Of a DNA stretch of 64,000 nucleotides, positions 31,987 through 42,201 are shown one piece after another. The position numbers and the translations under genes were made by a program. The DNA comes from Rhineura floridana (Eukaryota; Chordata; Lepidosauria; Squamata; Rhineuridae), in the NCBI RefSeq assembly GCF_030035675.1, contig NC_084481.1, forward strand, positions 230,484,927 to 230,548,926. Reading direction: 5' to 3'. Under the pieces are notes generated by a model. The model was not told the origin of the DNA, ran no database searches, and saw only the letters and a list, made by a program, of their open reading frames with translations. Numbering within the stretch: the first letter of the stretch is position 1; every line of letters starts with the position of its first letter.

Positions 31987-32200
31987 ATTTTCCATTAATT
32001 CGGTTATTCTCATTTATTGAGGATTGCATTTTAATGCAGTGAATTTATGCGGCTATTTTTGAAAATGGACTTTAAAAAAAAAAAGAATCCACTTCTAAAA
32101 CATTGATGGTAAGAATGATAATTTACCGAGATTTCCTTTAACAATATTGACAGTTCCTTCAAACTGTCGATATTTTTTTAAAAAATACAGTAATACCTCA
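31987..32200 (+). repeat. AT-rich DNA-transposon-like repeat, right part
   Basis: Continues the copy begun at 29626: 'CCATTAATTCGGTTATTCTC' and 'GCGGCTATTTTTGAAAATGG' match 53390-53460. Confidence 0.65.
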
Positions 32201-32524
32201 GTTAACCTCAGTTAAGTTCCTGGACATTACTTCTTTCACAGAGACTTTGGTACCAGAGGTAGGACTAACATGGAAAAGAACAGGGATAGGTTCCTACTCT
32301 CACTCGTAGATATTGAGGGCAGCTTCAACAGGGGCCTTAAAGGGTGCCTACCCAGCACCTTAAACAAATCAGAACAAATGCGCCATGAAGACTGGGCATG
32401 AAGTTTTGTGCAAGCAAATCTGGAGGAATACTCACCAAGCAGGTCATCTGCAGGCTCCATTGCGAAGCTCACAGCCTCTCTTTTCTACTCCACCAACAGA
32501 CACCCCATTGTGGGAACAGAAGAA

Positions 32525-32725
32525 GAGGCCGCCTGCTGGATCAGGCCAGTGGCCCATCTAGCCCAGCTTTTTGTTCTCACAGTGGCCAATGGGATGCTCA
32601 TTGGAAGCCCGCAAGCAGGACCTGAGCGCAACAGGATCTGTCTCCACTTGTGATTCCCACCACTGGTGCTTAGATCGAGGCATACTCCAACCGCAAGAAC
32701 ATTCCTCGCAGGCCTGTGTTCAGGG
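32525..32725 (-). mobile_element. CR1 3' end, truncated
   Basis: 'GCCTGCTGGATCAGGCCAGT', 'GGCCCATCTAGCCCAG', 'TTCTCACAGTGGCCAATGGG' are the inverse of the CR1 3'UTR. Confidence 0.85.
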
Positions 32726-32739
32726 ACGGCTGCACACAA

Positions 32740-33640
32740 CTAGGGACGAGCAAATCTGTCAACTTTCCGCTTCTCTCCGTTTCCCATATTTTCCACTCTT
32801 ATTTATTCATGTTATTATTAAGTTTATATCCGGGGCGCAGTCGTCCAGGGACTGGGTGGGGGGGTCTTAGACCCTTTACTTTTTTGGGAGCAGGGTCCCA
32901 GCAGGGTCCCTGTGTCTCCTTCGTCCTGTGAGCCAATCAGCATGGAAGGGGAGTGTCTTAGCCACTGAGAAGAGTCTTCTAACATTCTTCCTTGACCTTT
33001 CCTGCTGATTGGAGCCAATCAGAGTGAAAGGAGGTGAGTCAGCCACTGAGAAGACTCTTCACAGTAACTAACACTCTCCTCCTCAATGCTTATTGGCTTC
33101 TAAGGATGTCTCTTGCTGTGGGAGAAGGCATTAGCAAGGATCTCATTCTCAACCCCACAGCAAAAAAGGGGGAGGAGGAGTGGCTATGACTGGGAGCCTG
33201 AACTTCTGAATTTGCCACAACACTACTGTTTATATCCCATCCTTCCTCCTGGTAGGAGCCCAGCCTTCAGTTCTCCACATTTCCACACCAGTTTGTGAAT
33301 TTTTATTTAACAAAGTCCTCAGGAAAAATCATCAGCATTTTAGGGTGAGTTTCTCCTAATGTGCATATGTCTGTATGCAATTTTGTCTAATATATGCATT
33401 TTTCCAAAGCACATTTTCCTGAATATAATGCATTTTGGATGTTATTTTCACAGATATGTTCATTTTTATGCACACTCTACTTTAGCGTATGCATTTTTGT
33501 GTGCATTACTTGGCTGAAGAACTGCACTGCAAAATTTGGAGATGTGCAAATTTCAAAATATGTCTTGTGTTTCAGTGCTTGTGAATTAGGGAGGTTCGCC
33601 TTTAAATGCCAACTGAATTGAATTCATCCCGCATCCTTAC
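32740..33640 (+). repeat. AT-rich interspersed repeat broken by L2 tail and MITE
   Basis: The start 'CTAGGGACGAGCAAATCTGTC' (about 32740-32800) and the rest (33255-33640: 'CAGTTCTCCACATTTCCACA' ... 'AATATATGCATTTTT' ... 'GAATTCATCCCGCATCCTTA') belong together when compared with 49800-50215. Between them sit an L2 tail and a family A hAT MITE. Confidence 0.6.
32823..33236 (-). mobile_element. hAT MITE, family A, copy 3
   Basis: The element is 32831-33228 (398 bp), reverse orientation, with a perfect 8-bp duplication TTTATATC (32823-32830, 33229-33236). It inserted into an L2-type tail, itself inside another repeat. Confidence 0.88.
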
Positions 33641-34345
33641 TAACAATCCCCCAGGTCTCTTTCCACTTTCCCATTCAAAGCACTGGGGATTCTGCTGTGG
33701 AGTCTGAGCTGGAGGCCCTTTAGGGAACATCTCTCAAGGTTTTATTTCAGCCTTCCCACCACAGAGACTTTCAAAGCCTAAGGAACCAGGCCGAGCAAAA
33801 GGAATCAACAATCTAACTAAAAGCATCTGACGGGATCTCACAGGAAAGCAAATGAGCACCGCGCTGTCTGCAAGAAAAGGCAGAGAGCGTGGAGGAACGA
33901 AGAGGAGACAGCGCTTCAAAGGGATCTTGTCAAGTCAGAGAATGGTAGCAGGGATCCCTCTGGGGAATGAATTCCCACCGGCCTTGATATCGATTAATAT
34001 GGCTCGGAGGGATGCCACAGATGCCAAGATGTCAGCCTGTAAATGCCGATCTCAGCTGTGCAATGGCAGTTTATGGAACCGATAGCATTGCTGTCTTTGG
34101 GGAAATCAGCCATCAAGAAAGCCTCCCGTTAGTTTCAGTGCTGCAGCAACGATGTCACCAGCTTAACTTTGGTGCGAGTACCAAACTAGATTGTGTACAG
34201 CGGGATAGGGAGCCTTGCTCACCCAAAGAGCCACATTCCCTTCTGGGTAATCGTCCAAGGGCCAATCGCCAGTGGCGATCAGGGCCAGAGGCAAAAGTGA
34301 GCAGAGCACGGAATGTGTTTCCCTCGTACAGTTAGTAGGCTGTTT
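33641..34345. other. Unannotated intron 2 sequence, repeat-poor
   Basis: Mostly unique-looking, moderately GC-rich sequence. I checked it for CCDC198 coding similarity and found none. Confidence 0.45.
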
Positions 34346-34645
34346 CTATGCACACTCACACACTCTGCTATGTCTTCCATGACCGTCCTGGGAAACGAGA
34401 CGTTAGCAGAGTTCAAGAATGCAGTCTAGTCAGGCAAAAACACTCAGGGTGGAAAGGAGGGTCAGTGGGGAGGATGGCCTGGAGAGAGTTCCGAGGGCCA
34501 GATAAAGAGGCCTGGAGGGCCACATCTAGCGCCCAGGGACTGAGTTTCTCCACCTGTACAGGGTTGCAGAGAAGAGAGCGATTGTGAGGAGGGTTGCCAA
34601 CCAACCTGAGGGAGCGACTGGGAGGGTGGCTTGGCCAGGGCTTTT

Positions 34646-34651
34646 ATTATT

Positions 34652-34684
<33 letters not shown>

Positions 34685-34690
34685 ATTATT
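34646..34690. repeat. (GTT)n microsatellite
   Basis: A TTATTATTGTTG(TTG)n run, about 11 GTT units, next to an L2-type tail. Confidence 0.9.
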
Positions 34691-35340
34691 TGATTTATAT
34701 CCCGCCCTTGAATGAATGAATGAAACTTTATTTTTACCCCGCCCTTTTTCCAAACTGGAACTCAGGGCGGCTTACAAATAGAACTACATGTAGTTAAAAA
34801 CATAGAAAAACATACAATTAAAATACAATTAAACAATGCACAACCTTAAAACCTTAAAAGGCACTTAAAAATCTAAAAACAATTTAAAATAACACAAATA
34901 ATAATATAAAACAATGATACAAATAAGAATATAAAACAATGATAATATAAAATAATGCCCTTCCTCCCAACAGGAGCCCAGGGCAGCAAACAGAAATGCT
35001 AAAAACATTTTAAAACATCATAAAAAGACCTTAAAATACATGAAAACAAAACAATGTTAAAAAATTTTTTTAAAAAGCTTTAAAACATCTTTTTTTTAAA
35101 AAAAAGGATTAAAAACATATTATTAAAAAAACATATTAAAAGCAATTCTAACACAGATGCAGACTGGGATAGGTCTCAACTTAAAAGGCTTGTTGAAAGA
35201 GGAAGGTCTTCAATAGGCACCGAAATGGTGCCTGTCTAATATTTAAGGGGAGGGAATTCCACAGAGTAGGTGCCACAATGCTAAAGGTCCACTTTCGATC
35301 ACAAAAACACTAGCTTTAAAAACAGATATTAAAAATCACA
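34690..35340 (-). mobile_element. L2-type LINE 3' ends (two, adjoining)
   Basis: Two reverse 3' tails: one at about 34690-34950 ('GAACTCAGGGCGGCTTACAA') and one at about 34950-35340 ('GCCCTTCCTCCCAACAGGAG', then 'GGGAGGGAATTCCACAGAGT', 'AGGTGCCACAATGCTAAAGG'). Confidence 0.6.
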
Positions 35341-35631
35341 ATCCAAAAAACAAGACAGTAACCACATGGTCAGCGAATAATGTGGGAGATGCTGTGGGTG
35401 GCATCCACCATTCATCCTACTCAGAGAAGGCCCACTGAAATTAATGGATATGACACACTCACACCTATTCATTTCAATGGGTCTATCCTATGTTTAGGCC
35501 AATAGTACCAGTGGTTATGTAGCCAAAACAGAACCACCCATACAGAAGATAGCTAGGGGGAACCCTAGGCTTACAGACATACCACCACCACCCAAAAAAT
35601 AGGGGGGATGACTTGTATCCAGTGTAGCACT

Positions 35632-35850
35632 AAGTAACTTGTTCCATTAGTGCCAGGATTTGTGCTTCTCTAGTGGATCTTTCTCCTTCCCCTGCATCAA
35701 CCCCCCGCAAATCTGTTCTGTGGTTTCCCCCAACCCTCTGGACCAGAGTTGGGGACGGCGCAGGGCGCACACAGGAGGAGGAGAGGGGGAAAGTTCTGTT
35801 GCGCAAGTGGGAATCCTTGGAACGAGTGTGTCGGATGCCACCCTCGGAGA
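35632..35850. repeat. Palindromic repeat (AAATCTGTTCTG..CCAGAGTTGGGGA family)
   Basis: 'TCTGTGGTTTCCCCCAACCC', 'TCTGGACCAGAGTTGGGGAC' and the flanks match the locus at 62520-62775 and, in part, 16690-16760. The arms are inverted, as in a MITE. Confidence 0.6.
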
Positions 35851-36158
35851 GGAAGGGAACCCCATCACAGCCCAAGGAAACAACATCATCTGAGCATAAG
35901 GACTGCTGGATCAGGGCAATGGCCCATTTGGGAGGCCGGGGAAGAGAACTTACCTTTGTCACTGTCCCCAGTATGTCCTCCTTTGCTGCTGTCACCAGTG
36001 GAGAGATGAGGGTGCCAGCAACGAACCATCTAGCCCAGTGTTTCACAAACAGTGGGATGGGAGAGACTGACCAGTAGGCCTTGGGCCACTTTCAGGTGGG
36101 ACTCAGTGCCACAGCCTGCCCCAGTCCCTCTTCACTTGCCTGCCCTAGCCCCTCTTAC

Positions 36159-36241
36159 CTGAGGTCTCAGAGGAGGGTGCTGCTTGATGATGCTGGCTTC
36201 TCCCCCTTCCGTCCTGAGGTCTAGCGGAATGGTCCTGGGTA
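36159..36241 (-). CDS. CCDC198: CCDC198 exon 2
   Basis: An 83-nt exon: two bases complete codon 76 (V) and 27 codons follow (residues 77-103). The acceptor is TTTTCCTTCCAAG ending at 36242 and the donor is CCTCAG|GTAAGA at 36158. It reads PRTIPLDLRTEGGEASIIKQ and then HPPLRPQ, aligning with mammalian FDIPLEHRETSIIKRHPPQRLQ. The IPL, SIIK and HPP words are conserved, and there is a small lizard-side insertion (TEGGEA). Phase fits both neighbours. Confidence 0.92.
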
Positions 36242-36402
36242 CTTGGAAGGAAAAGGAGAGAGGGGGGCATCTTTGTAACAGGAGTTTATTATGAAAGGCT
36301 TTTCACATGGTTTTTCTGAAATGAGGGGTGGCTCAGGGACCCAACCGTCACTGTGTTCTCCTACATTTTACTGATGAAAACAAGGTGGGGCTGGGTTGGC
36401 TC

Positions 36403-36490
36403 CAGGTTACGTTAGTGACACTTGGGCCCCATTGAAATCAGTGCTCCAGGTTACGTTAGTCATACTTGGGCCCCATTGAAATCAATCATA
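36403..36490. repeat. Tandem duplication of about 43 bp
   Basis: 'CCAGGTTACGTTAGTGACAC' with 'TTGGGCCCCATTGAAATCA' is followed directly by a second near-identical copy (CCAGGTTACGTTAGTCATAC, same continuation). It sits within a short palindromic repeat of the CCCATTGAAATCA type. Confidence 0.8.
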
Positions 36491-36839
36491 CAGCCTAACA
36501 GTATGCCCCCTTGATTTCAATGGGAGCTGCATGCAATTAGCTTAGTCTGGATCCAGCCCAGTATCAGGTACTTATGTCACACTCTTATTGTCACATCAAA
36601 GATCATTGCTTGCTTGAGCCTCTCTCCGCTTTATAACATGATGATTTATTGCTAGAAGGCTCGGCGGCTCATTTTCCTGCAACAGCCTGCCTCTGAAGCA
36701 GGCGTCTGGGTAACATTTCCTTTAAAAAAATAAAATCAAGACAGTGTAATAACAGAATGTTTCATCTCACAATGGATCTACTTGTACTGCTCATCAAACA
36801 GATGGAATTCAATGGCTCTGCGTGATATTTCTGCATAGT

Positions 36840-36928
36840 TCAGGGGTAGCCATGGTGGTGCCCTCCAAATGTTGTTGGACTCCGTCTCCCATCAGCCGTA
36901 ACCAGCATGGCCAATGGTCAGGGATAGT
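36840..36928. repeat. Palindromic MITE (short)
   Basis: 'CCTCCAAATGTTGTTGGACT', 'CCGTCTCCCATCAGCC' and 'CCAGCATGGCCAATGGTCAG'. Same family as at 10487. Confidence 0.6.
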
Positions 36929-36929
36929 A

Positions 36930-37195
36930 AGAACAGAGCATACTAAATCAGGCCAGTGGCCCATCCAGTCCAGCATCCTGTTTTCACAGTGGCCAATCAG
37001 ATGTCCCAACGGGAAGCCCACAAGCAAGACCTGAGCGCAAGAGCACTCTCTCCTCCTGCGGTTTCCAGCAACTGGCATTCAGAAGCATCCCATCTCTGAC
37101 TATGGAGATACAACATAGGCAGCCATCATGGCTTGTAACCATTGATGGCCTGATCTTCCATGAATTTCTCTGATCCTCCACTGACTACCCCTGGC
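36930..37195 (-). mobile_element. CR1 3' end, truncated
   Basis: 'ATCAGGCCAGTGGCCCATCC', 'AGTCCAGCATCCTGTTTTCA', 'ACTGGCATTCAGAAGCAT' form a reverse CR1 3'UTR, extending into the last ORF2 codons near 37150-37170. Confidence 0.85.
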
Positions 37196-37224
37196 ATAGA
37201 TTATGGTGTGTGGATGGGCAGCAC

Positions 37225-37560
37225 CAAAAGACTTGAACCGGCACACAGGGATTTTGTGTTCAACTCAGAACCAACTCTACCTAAAAGGCTTGTTGGAAGA
37301 GGAAGGTTTTCATTAGTCACTGAAGAGACAACAGAGATGGTGCCTGTCTAATATTTAAGGGGAGTGAATTCCGAAGGGCAGGTGCCACCACACTAAAGGC
37401 CCGATAACTATACTGTGCGGAACAGACTTCGTGAGAAGAAGGTATCTGGAAGAGGCCCTCACCTGCAGAGGGAGTGATTGACAGGGTAAGTTGATCTTTC
37501 AGGTATCCCTGCACCCCACAAAAGGCAAAATGGGGCCAGCAATTTATCAGGTGCCTGTAT
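37225..37560 (-). mobile_element. L2-type LINE fragment
   Basis: 'AAGGCTTGTTGGAAGAGGAA', 'GGTGCCTGTCTAATATTTAA', 'GGTGCCACCACACTAAAGGC' are an L2 3' region in reverse. A short minus frame reads YRAFSVVAPALRNSLPL. Confidence 0.75.
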
Positions 37561-37603
37561 GGGAATATAGGGGATGGCCTTGATACGTAGGGACAGTCAG
37601 AGC

Positions 37604-38168
37604 ATACTGTTGCGCGCCTCCCCCAATCTCTGAGCGGTGAGATTTCGGGGGTCCCTGCACTCCTCCAGGGTTTGGTTTACTTTTGGAAGAAGGTCAGCGG
37701 AGACTGCGGTATCTTTATGAAATATGGTTTATTTATTTACACACATTCCAACCTGAGCTTCAGAATAGAGGGGTTCTATGCATCAGCAGTCCAATATCCA
37801 GCTTTCCATCTGGGTTGCAGGAGACACCCCAAAGGCCATGCGGCAGAGAGCCAGTCTCTCTGCCTGCCTTCCAGTTCCCAGCAATTCTCTAGACACACTC
37901 AAACTACAAGCACAACTTCTGCTAGCTGCCAGGAGTGGGGGAGACGCTCTCCCGCAGAGTTTCAATGACAAAAGGGTCTCCCTGTCCCATTCACCGTTGC
38001 TAGGCAACTGATCGGCCCATTATCTTACCTGGCCAATCTATTTGGTTAACAAAAGACTCATCTGACCAGCAGAGAGTTCCTCATTCCAAGGCACAGGATT
38101 CCAAATCAGAGGCTGGAAAGGGGACCCACAGTAATCATCCATCCCAACTCCCATGCTCATAACAATAT
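37604..38168 (-). mobile_element. LTR fossil (solo-LTR-like), copy 1
   Basis: 37608-38164 (557 bp) starts TGTTGCGCGCC and ends CATAACA, giving TG...CA ends. The 4-bp flanks are ATAC and ATAT. An AATAAA-type signal lies on the minus strand near 37730. A related block is at 49152-49718. No internal region is seen on either side, so it looks like a solo LTR of an endogenous LTR element. It is old, with clear divergence from the second copy. Confidence 0.65.
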
Positions 38169-38504
38169 GATCTCACTGACAGGGATCTGGCAGGGCTTTG
38201 TATCTCTGACTCCCACGTGGTATGCAGAATTTCTCCTGACTTTAAAAAAAACACAGCTCCAACAGGAGATCTCTGAAGGTAATTGGGGCAGTAGTGGGGA
38301 AGGAGGTGCATAAGGCTTTCTCTTTGGGCTCCTTCTCTGATCAAAATCATTCTGCCCCAGCTGTTTCTGTGGGGGAAGAGATACTGGGTTTCCACCTATC
38401 TTTTCCCCTGTAGGGAGAAAATCAAATGGGGACGAGCAATTTATAGCAGGCGGGCAGCCTTTCAGAGAAGGAGTTGAGCCCACAAAGCCAAAATACTGTT
38501 GTTG

Positions 38505-38650
38505 TTGCCGCTGTTTCAAAGGCCCATCTCTTTCTTTTCCATGAAATGCTGCATTCCTAGAAACAAACCTGAGACGCTAATGCTGAAGTATGCTGGGTCA
38601 GACTAGAAGCCCATCTAGTCCAGACTCCTGTTTCCAATGAAATTTGGAGT
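38505..38650 (-). repeat. Unnamed repeat joined to a CR1 tail, copy 1
   Basis: 'TTCTTTTCCATGAAATGCTG', 'CATTCCTAGAAACAAACCTG', then CR1-like 'GAAGCCCATCTAGTCCAGAC'. The same junction occurs at 39565-39720. Confidence 0.55.
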
Positions 38651-38799
38651 CTCCCCCCATCCCGCGGTTGCATAACTTTAAAAACACACACACACAGTTT
38701 ATTCAGCTAAGTTCTACTCAGAGAAGACCCACTGAAATTAATGAACCAAAGTTAGTCATGTCTATTAACATCAATGAATCTACTCTGAGTATGACTAGC

Positions 38800-39560
38800 A
38801 TCCACTACTACCCACAATTTTTGCAAAATGATGTCTTCCGCATCAGAAGAATACAGAAATGCCTGTTTTTCCATCACGGCCACCATCATAGTAGTATTAT
38901 TTGCTGGTTTAAATTGCCTTATGACCTCCTGGCTACTTATGTATTGTTTTATGCCACCTGCATGTTTTTTGAAGAATTTGCAGTGGCCAGTTTCTAATCT
39001 GCAAAAACATTCATCATACCCAGAAATTAGAACAGGGGGGGGGGAGAGAGAGAGACTGGCAACCTTAAACAATCTATTTGGTACACGGTGGGTGTGTATC
39101 CCCTTGTGTAGATAATGGTGCTCGCTCTCTCATGTAGATCTAATTCACTTTTTTTTATATACTGGTGGTGGAACGGAGCACAAAAGAGCGGTATCCAGCA
39201 GACAGCATGTTCATGAATTTGCTCCTCCAGCCTAATCAGGTTGTCAAAACAGCTGTGTAAAAGGGGGGAGGGGGAAGCATGTCGCAAGCAGGAAATAACA
39301 TTCTCATAATACCCGATTGAATCTGCTTTTTTAAAAAAAAAAAAACCTTTTTGCCAGGTGTTTATGTAAGTGCACTTGCAGTCATAAAGCACTCAGGATC
39401 ATTTGCCAAATGCCCAGAACTCATTTGTATTCACTGCAGAGCCTTCCCTTCCGATTTGTGAAATGTGACTCCAAGTGGGGGTAAATTTCCTTTCATGTGC
39501 AGAAGACAGAATCTATAGCTAAGTTATCCAGGGGAAAACATCCAGACTCGCGAAGCACAA
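38800..39560. other. Unannotated intron 1 sequence of CCDC198
   Basis: I see no exon or named repeat. It holds short G and A runs (39038, 39335). Confidence 0.4.
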
Positions 39561-39564
39561 TACT

Positions 39565-39860
39565 GTTATTGTTGTTGCTGATTTAAAGACCCATCTCCTT
39601 CTTTTCTATGAAATGCATTCCTAGAAACAAACCTGTCATGCAAATGCTGAAGTAGCCTGGGTCAGACTAGAAGCCCATCTAGTCCAGACTCCTGTTTTTC
39701 ACAGTGGCCCATCAGATGCCCCTGGGAAGCCCACAAGGAAATCACAGAGACAATAGCCCTGCCTTTCTGTTCTGGTAGGAAGGGTGCTTGATAATGGCCC
39801 AGAATGGTTGGCTGGTGTTTCCTAAACAGGAGCTCATAGTTAGGAAATGACTGGCCTTAC
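39565..39860 (-). mobile_element. Unnamed repeat joined to a CR1 tail, copy 2
   Basis: 39565-39650 repeats 38505-38600. 39650-39860 is a reverse CR1 3' end ('CCATCTAGTCCAGACTCCTG', 'AAGCCCACAAGG'). Confidence 0.65.
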
Positions 39861-39984
39861 CAGTCTATAGATGTGGAGGGTGCTCCACCATAGAATTGAT
39901 ATCTGCAATCCATTTGCAGTGTAGGCTATCAATATCAAAAGCCCTCCAAAAAGCCTCTGAAATTAAGAGCTGATCGCCTGGGAG

Positions 39985-40855
39985 AAGAAAAATGGTTTTG
40001 CCTGTGCCTACAGATACATAATGATGGTGCCAGGTGTGCCTCCCCGAGCATTCCATAAATGGGGGCCACCGCTGAAAAGGAACGTTCTCGTGTCACTACC
40101 TTCCGCACCTCCCTTGGAGGGGGCACACAAAGAAGGGCTTCAGATGCCGAATGCAGGGTCCGGGGTCATTCATACGGGGAGAGGTATTGGGGTTCTTAGC
40201 CGTATTAGGCTTTATAGGTAAAAACCAGAAATTGTAATTGAGCCCGGAAACTAATTGGTAGCCAGTGTGGTGGTGCCAGAACTGGTGTTACGTGCTCAGA
40301 CCGTCATGCCACGGTGAGCAATCTGGCTGCTGAATTCTGTACCAGCTGCAGTCTCTGAACTGTCTTCAAAGGCAGTCCCATGTATCATGCATTGCAGTCT
40401 AGCTTAGAGGTCACCTAAGCATAGATTGCAGAAGTCAAGCTATCCTTGTCCAGATAGGGTTGTAGCTGGACCACCAGCTGAAGCTGATGGAAGGCACTCC
40501 TCACCACGGAGGCCACTTGAGCCTCAAGCAACAGTCATGGATCCAGGAGTACCCCCAAGCTACAAACTGCTCCTTCAGAGGGAGTGTAACCCCATCCAGA
40601 GCAGGTCAAATCCCCTCCATCCGGTCTAGGAAAGCACTAACAGGGCCGCAGTCTTGTCTGCACTATGCAGCTTCTTGGCTCTCATGCAGTTTATTTCCAA
40701 GGCTAGCACTTCCACTGCCACACCTGGAGACGTGAAGGAGAGAGAGTTGTGTGTCATCAGCGTATTGCTGACAACATCCTCCAAATCTCCCGATGAGCCC
40801 ACTCGGCGGTTTCGTGTAGATGTTGAATAACACAAGGGATGAAATCAAACAGGAG
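39985..40855 (-). mobile_element. L2-type LINE with part of the reverse transcriptase
   Basis: The minus strand holds the RT catalytic box (QQYADDTQLSLL, about 40760-40800), preceded by SSLVLFNIYTKP. The following region leads to the conserved 3' block ('GAACGTTCTCGTGTCAC', 'CATTCCATAAATGGGGGCC'). Frames are broken. Confidence 0.75.
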
Positions 40856-40919
40856 CATCAGTCATAGTCACTGGAAAATTCCCCAGAGCCTTCTAGAAAC
40901 CAGTTGGATCCATCAGCTT

Positions 40920-41256
40920 TAGGGTTGCCAGGCTCAGGGCCGGAGACTGATCCTGTGTCTTTAGGAGAAGAGAAAGTCAGCCAAGTGCAGGTGTTCTTGC
41001 AACCCTGTAATGAGAAAAACCACAAGGTGGAATTCTCCCTTCCCCCTACACAACTTTTAAAGATACAGAAGACCTCTTGGTTGCCAGCCCCAGCCTCCAA
41101 GAGGTCTTCTGTATCTTTAAAAGTTGTGCAGAGGAAGGGAGAATTCCACCTTGTGGTTTTTCCCATTACAGTATTGCAAGAACACCTGCACTTGGCTGAC
41201 TTTCCCTTCTCCTAAACATACAGGATCAGTCTCAGGCCAGGAACCTGGCAACCCTA
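40920..41256. mobile_element. Fold-back hAT-like MITE, copy 1
   Basis: A 337-bp near-perfect palindrome. The left arm begins TAGGGTTGCCAGGCTCAGGG; the right arm ends CCAGGAACCTGGCAACCCTA. The arms are each about 150 bp (e.g. AAGATACAGAAGACCTCTTG against AAGAGGTCTTCTGTATCTTT) around a short loop near 41085-41095. No matching 8-bp flanks are found here, unlike copy 2. Intron 1 of CCDC198, about 950 bp from exon 1. Confidence 0.88.
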
Positions 41257-41398
41257 CCTGTGAGGTAGGTTGGGCTGAGAGAGCGCAACTGGCCCAAGGT
41301 CGCCCAGTGTGCTTCATGGCTGAATGCGGATTTCAACCCTGGTCTCCCAGGTCCTAGGCCTACACTCTAACCACTACACCACACTGGCTCTCACTTCC
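41257..41398 (+). repeat. MIR-like SINE
   Basis: In order: 'GAGGTAGGTTGGGCTGAGAG', 'CTGGCCCAAGGTCGCCCAGT', 'GGATTTCAACCCTGGTCTCC' and 'TAACCACTACACCACACTGG', matching the MIR/core-SINE layout. Confidence 0.75.
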
Positions 41399-41770
41399 GT
41401 CTCTTTCTCCTGTTTTCCCCACTCTGGATTTTAGATTGCAAGCTCTTCAAGGCAGGGACCTGTCCCATTGTACTCTGTGAAATGCCACGTATATTGATGG
41501 CATGTTGAATAGAAATAGTAACAGCCACCACCATTTTACACACCATAACGGGCTCCTGTAAATTGGCTGAATGAATGCCTTTCTCTGCAAGTTATGTGTG
41601 TGATGCATGCCCATTTAATTTGGCATTGGCCTGCAAGCTAATTTGCTATTGCAATTTGAAATTATGAAACGGGAAATGGAAAGATAACATCTGGCCAGAG
41701 TTGAGCCCTTTTAAGTTCCTTTTTTATTATTATGTTTCCAGTGAGAAGCAATTTAAGGCCCAAGGACAAG
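41399..41770. other. Unannotated intron 1 sequence
   Basis: Holds a short core-SINE-like phrase ('GATTGCAAGCTCTTCAAGGC', 'AGGGACCTGTC'), common in vertebrate LINE/SINE tails. Nothing else is recognised. Confidence 0.4.
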
Positions 41771-41774
41771 TGGG

Positions 41775-41900
41775 GGAGGCCTTGCAGCGCAGTGGCAGAG
41801 TATCTGTTTTGCATACACAAGGGCCCATTTTCAATCCATGGCATCTTGAAGTAGGGCTGGGCCTGTCCCCTGCCTTGAAAACCTGGAGAGCTGGATTTAT
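41775..41900 (+). repeat. tRNA-derived SINE fragment
   Basis: 'GCAGCGCAGTGGCAGAGTAT', 'CTGTTTTGCATACACAAGGG' and 'TTTCAATCCATGGCATCTTG' are a decayed tRNA-like head and start of the body of the SINE at 51348. Confidence 0.6.
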
Positions 41901-42201
41901 ACAGGACCGTCCACACACCGTTCTTTTGCATTAGCTGTTTCGCAACGTTTGAGGTGGTATGAAAAGTTCCAAGGTTTCCCCAGGAAATTAAGGGACATAC
42001 GCTGAGTGGAAATGAAGCAGTCTGTCCGCCCTGAAATGTTAGCAGGTGCAAACAGGTTTGAAAGCAGGATTGCGTATAACCTACCCAATACTATCGCAAG
42101 CACAAATCATCAGGAATGTGCAATAAAAAGGACATCTGTAGGGTCCCTTCAGTTTGGCGTAATTGCCCCCTTAATTGCCCCCTAAAAATGTATTGAGTTA
42201 C

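Larger units (their letters stand above)
29670..31993 (-). mobile_element. L1 derivative with complete 5' end and internal deletion
   Basis: Spans 29677-31986 (about 1.95 kb without a nested L2), flanked by ATTTTCC at 29670-29676 and 31987-31993. The poly(A) tail is the T-run at 29677. From its 5' end (31986) it has a roughly 830-bp leader, an ORF1-like frame, a short ORF2-like C-terminus and a 3'UTR. The endonuclease and reverse transcriptase are absent, so it must have used a helper. Confidence 0.78.

Noticed and set aside
32180-32260. A second Tigger-like element (ACAGTAATACCTCAG)
   Set aside because: Only one end-like phrase is visible and no inverted partner could be found.
32365-32475. 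A CCDC198 exon ending at CTTGGTGAGT
   Set aside because: The apparent donor lies in a block also found near 29080-29170, the frame does not match the protein, and a better exon 3 exists at 24873-24959.
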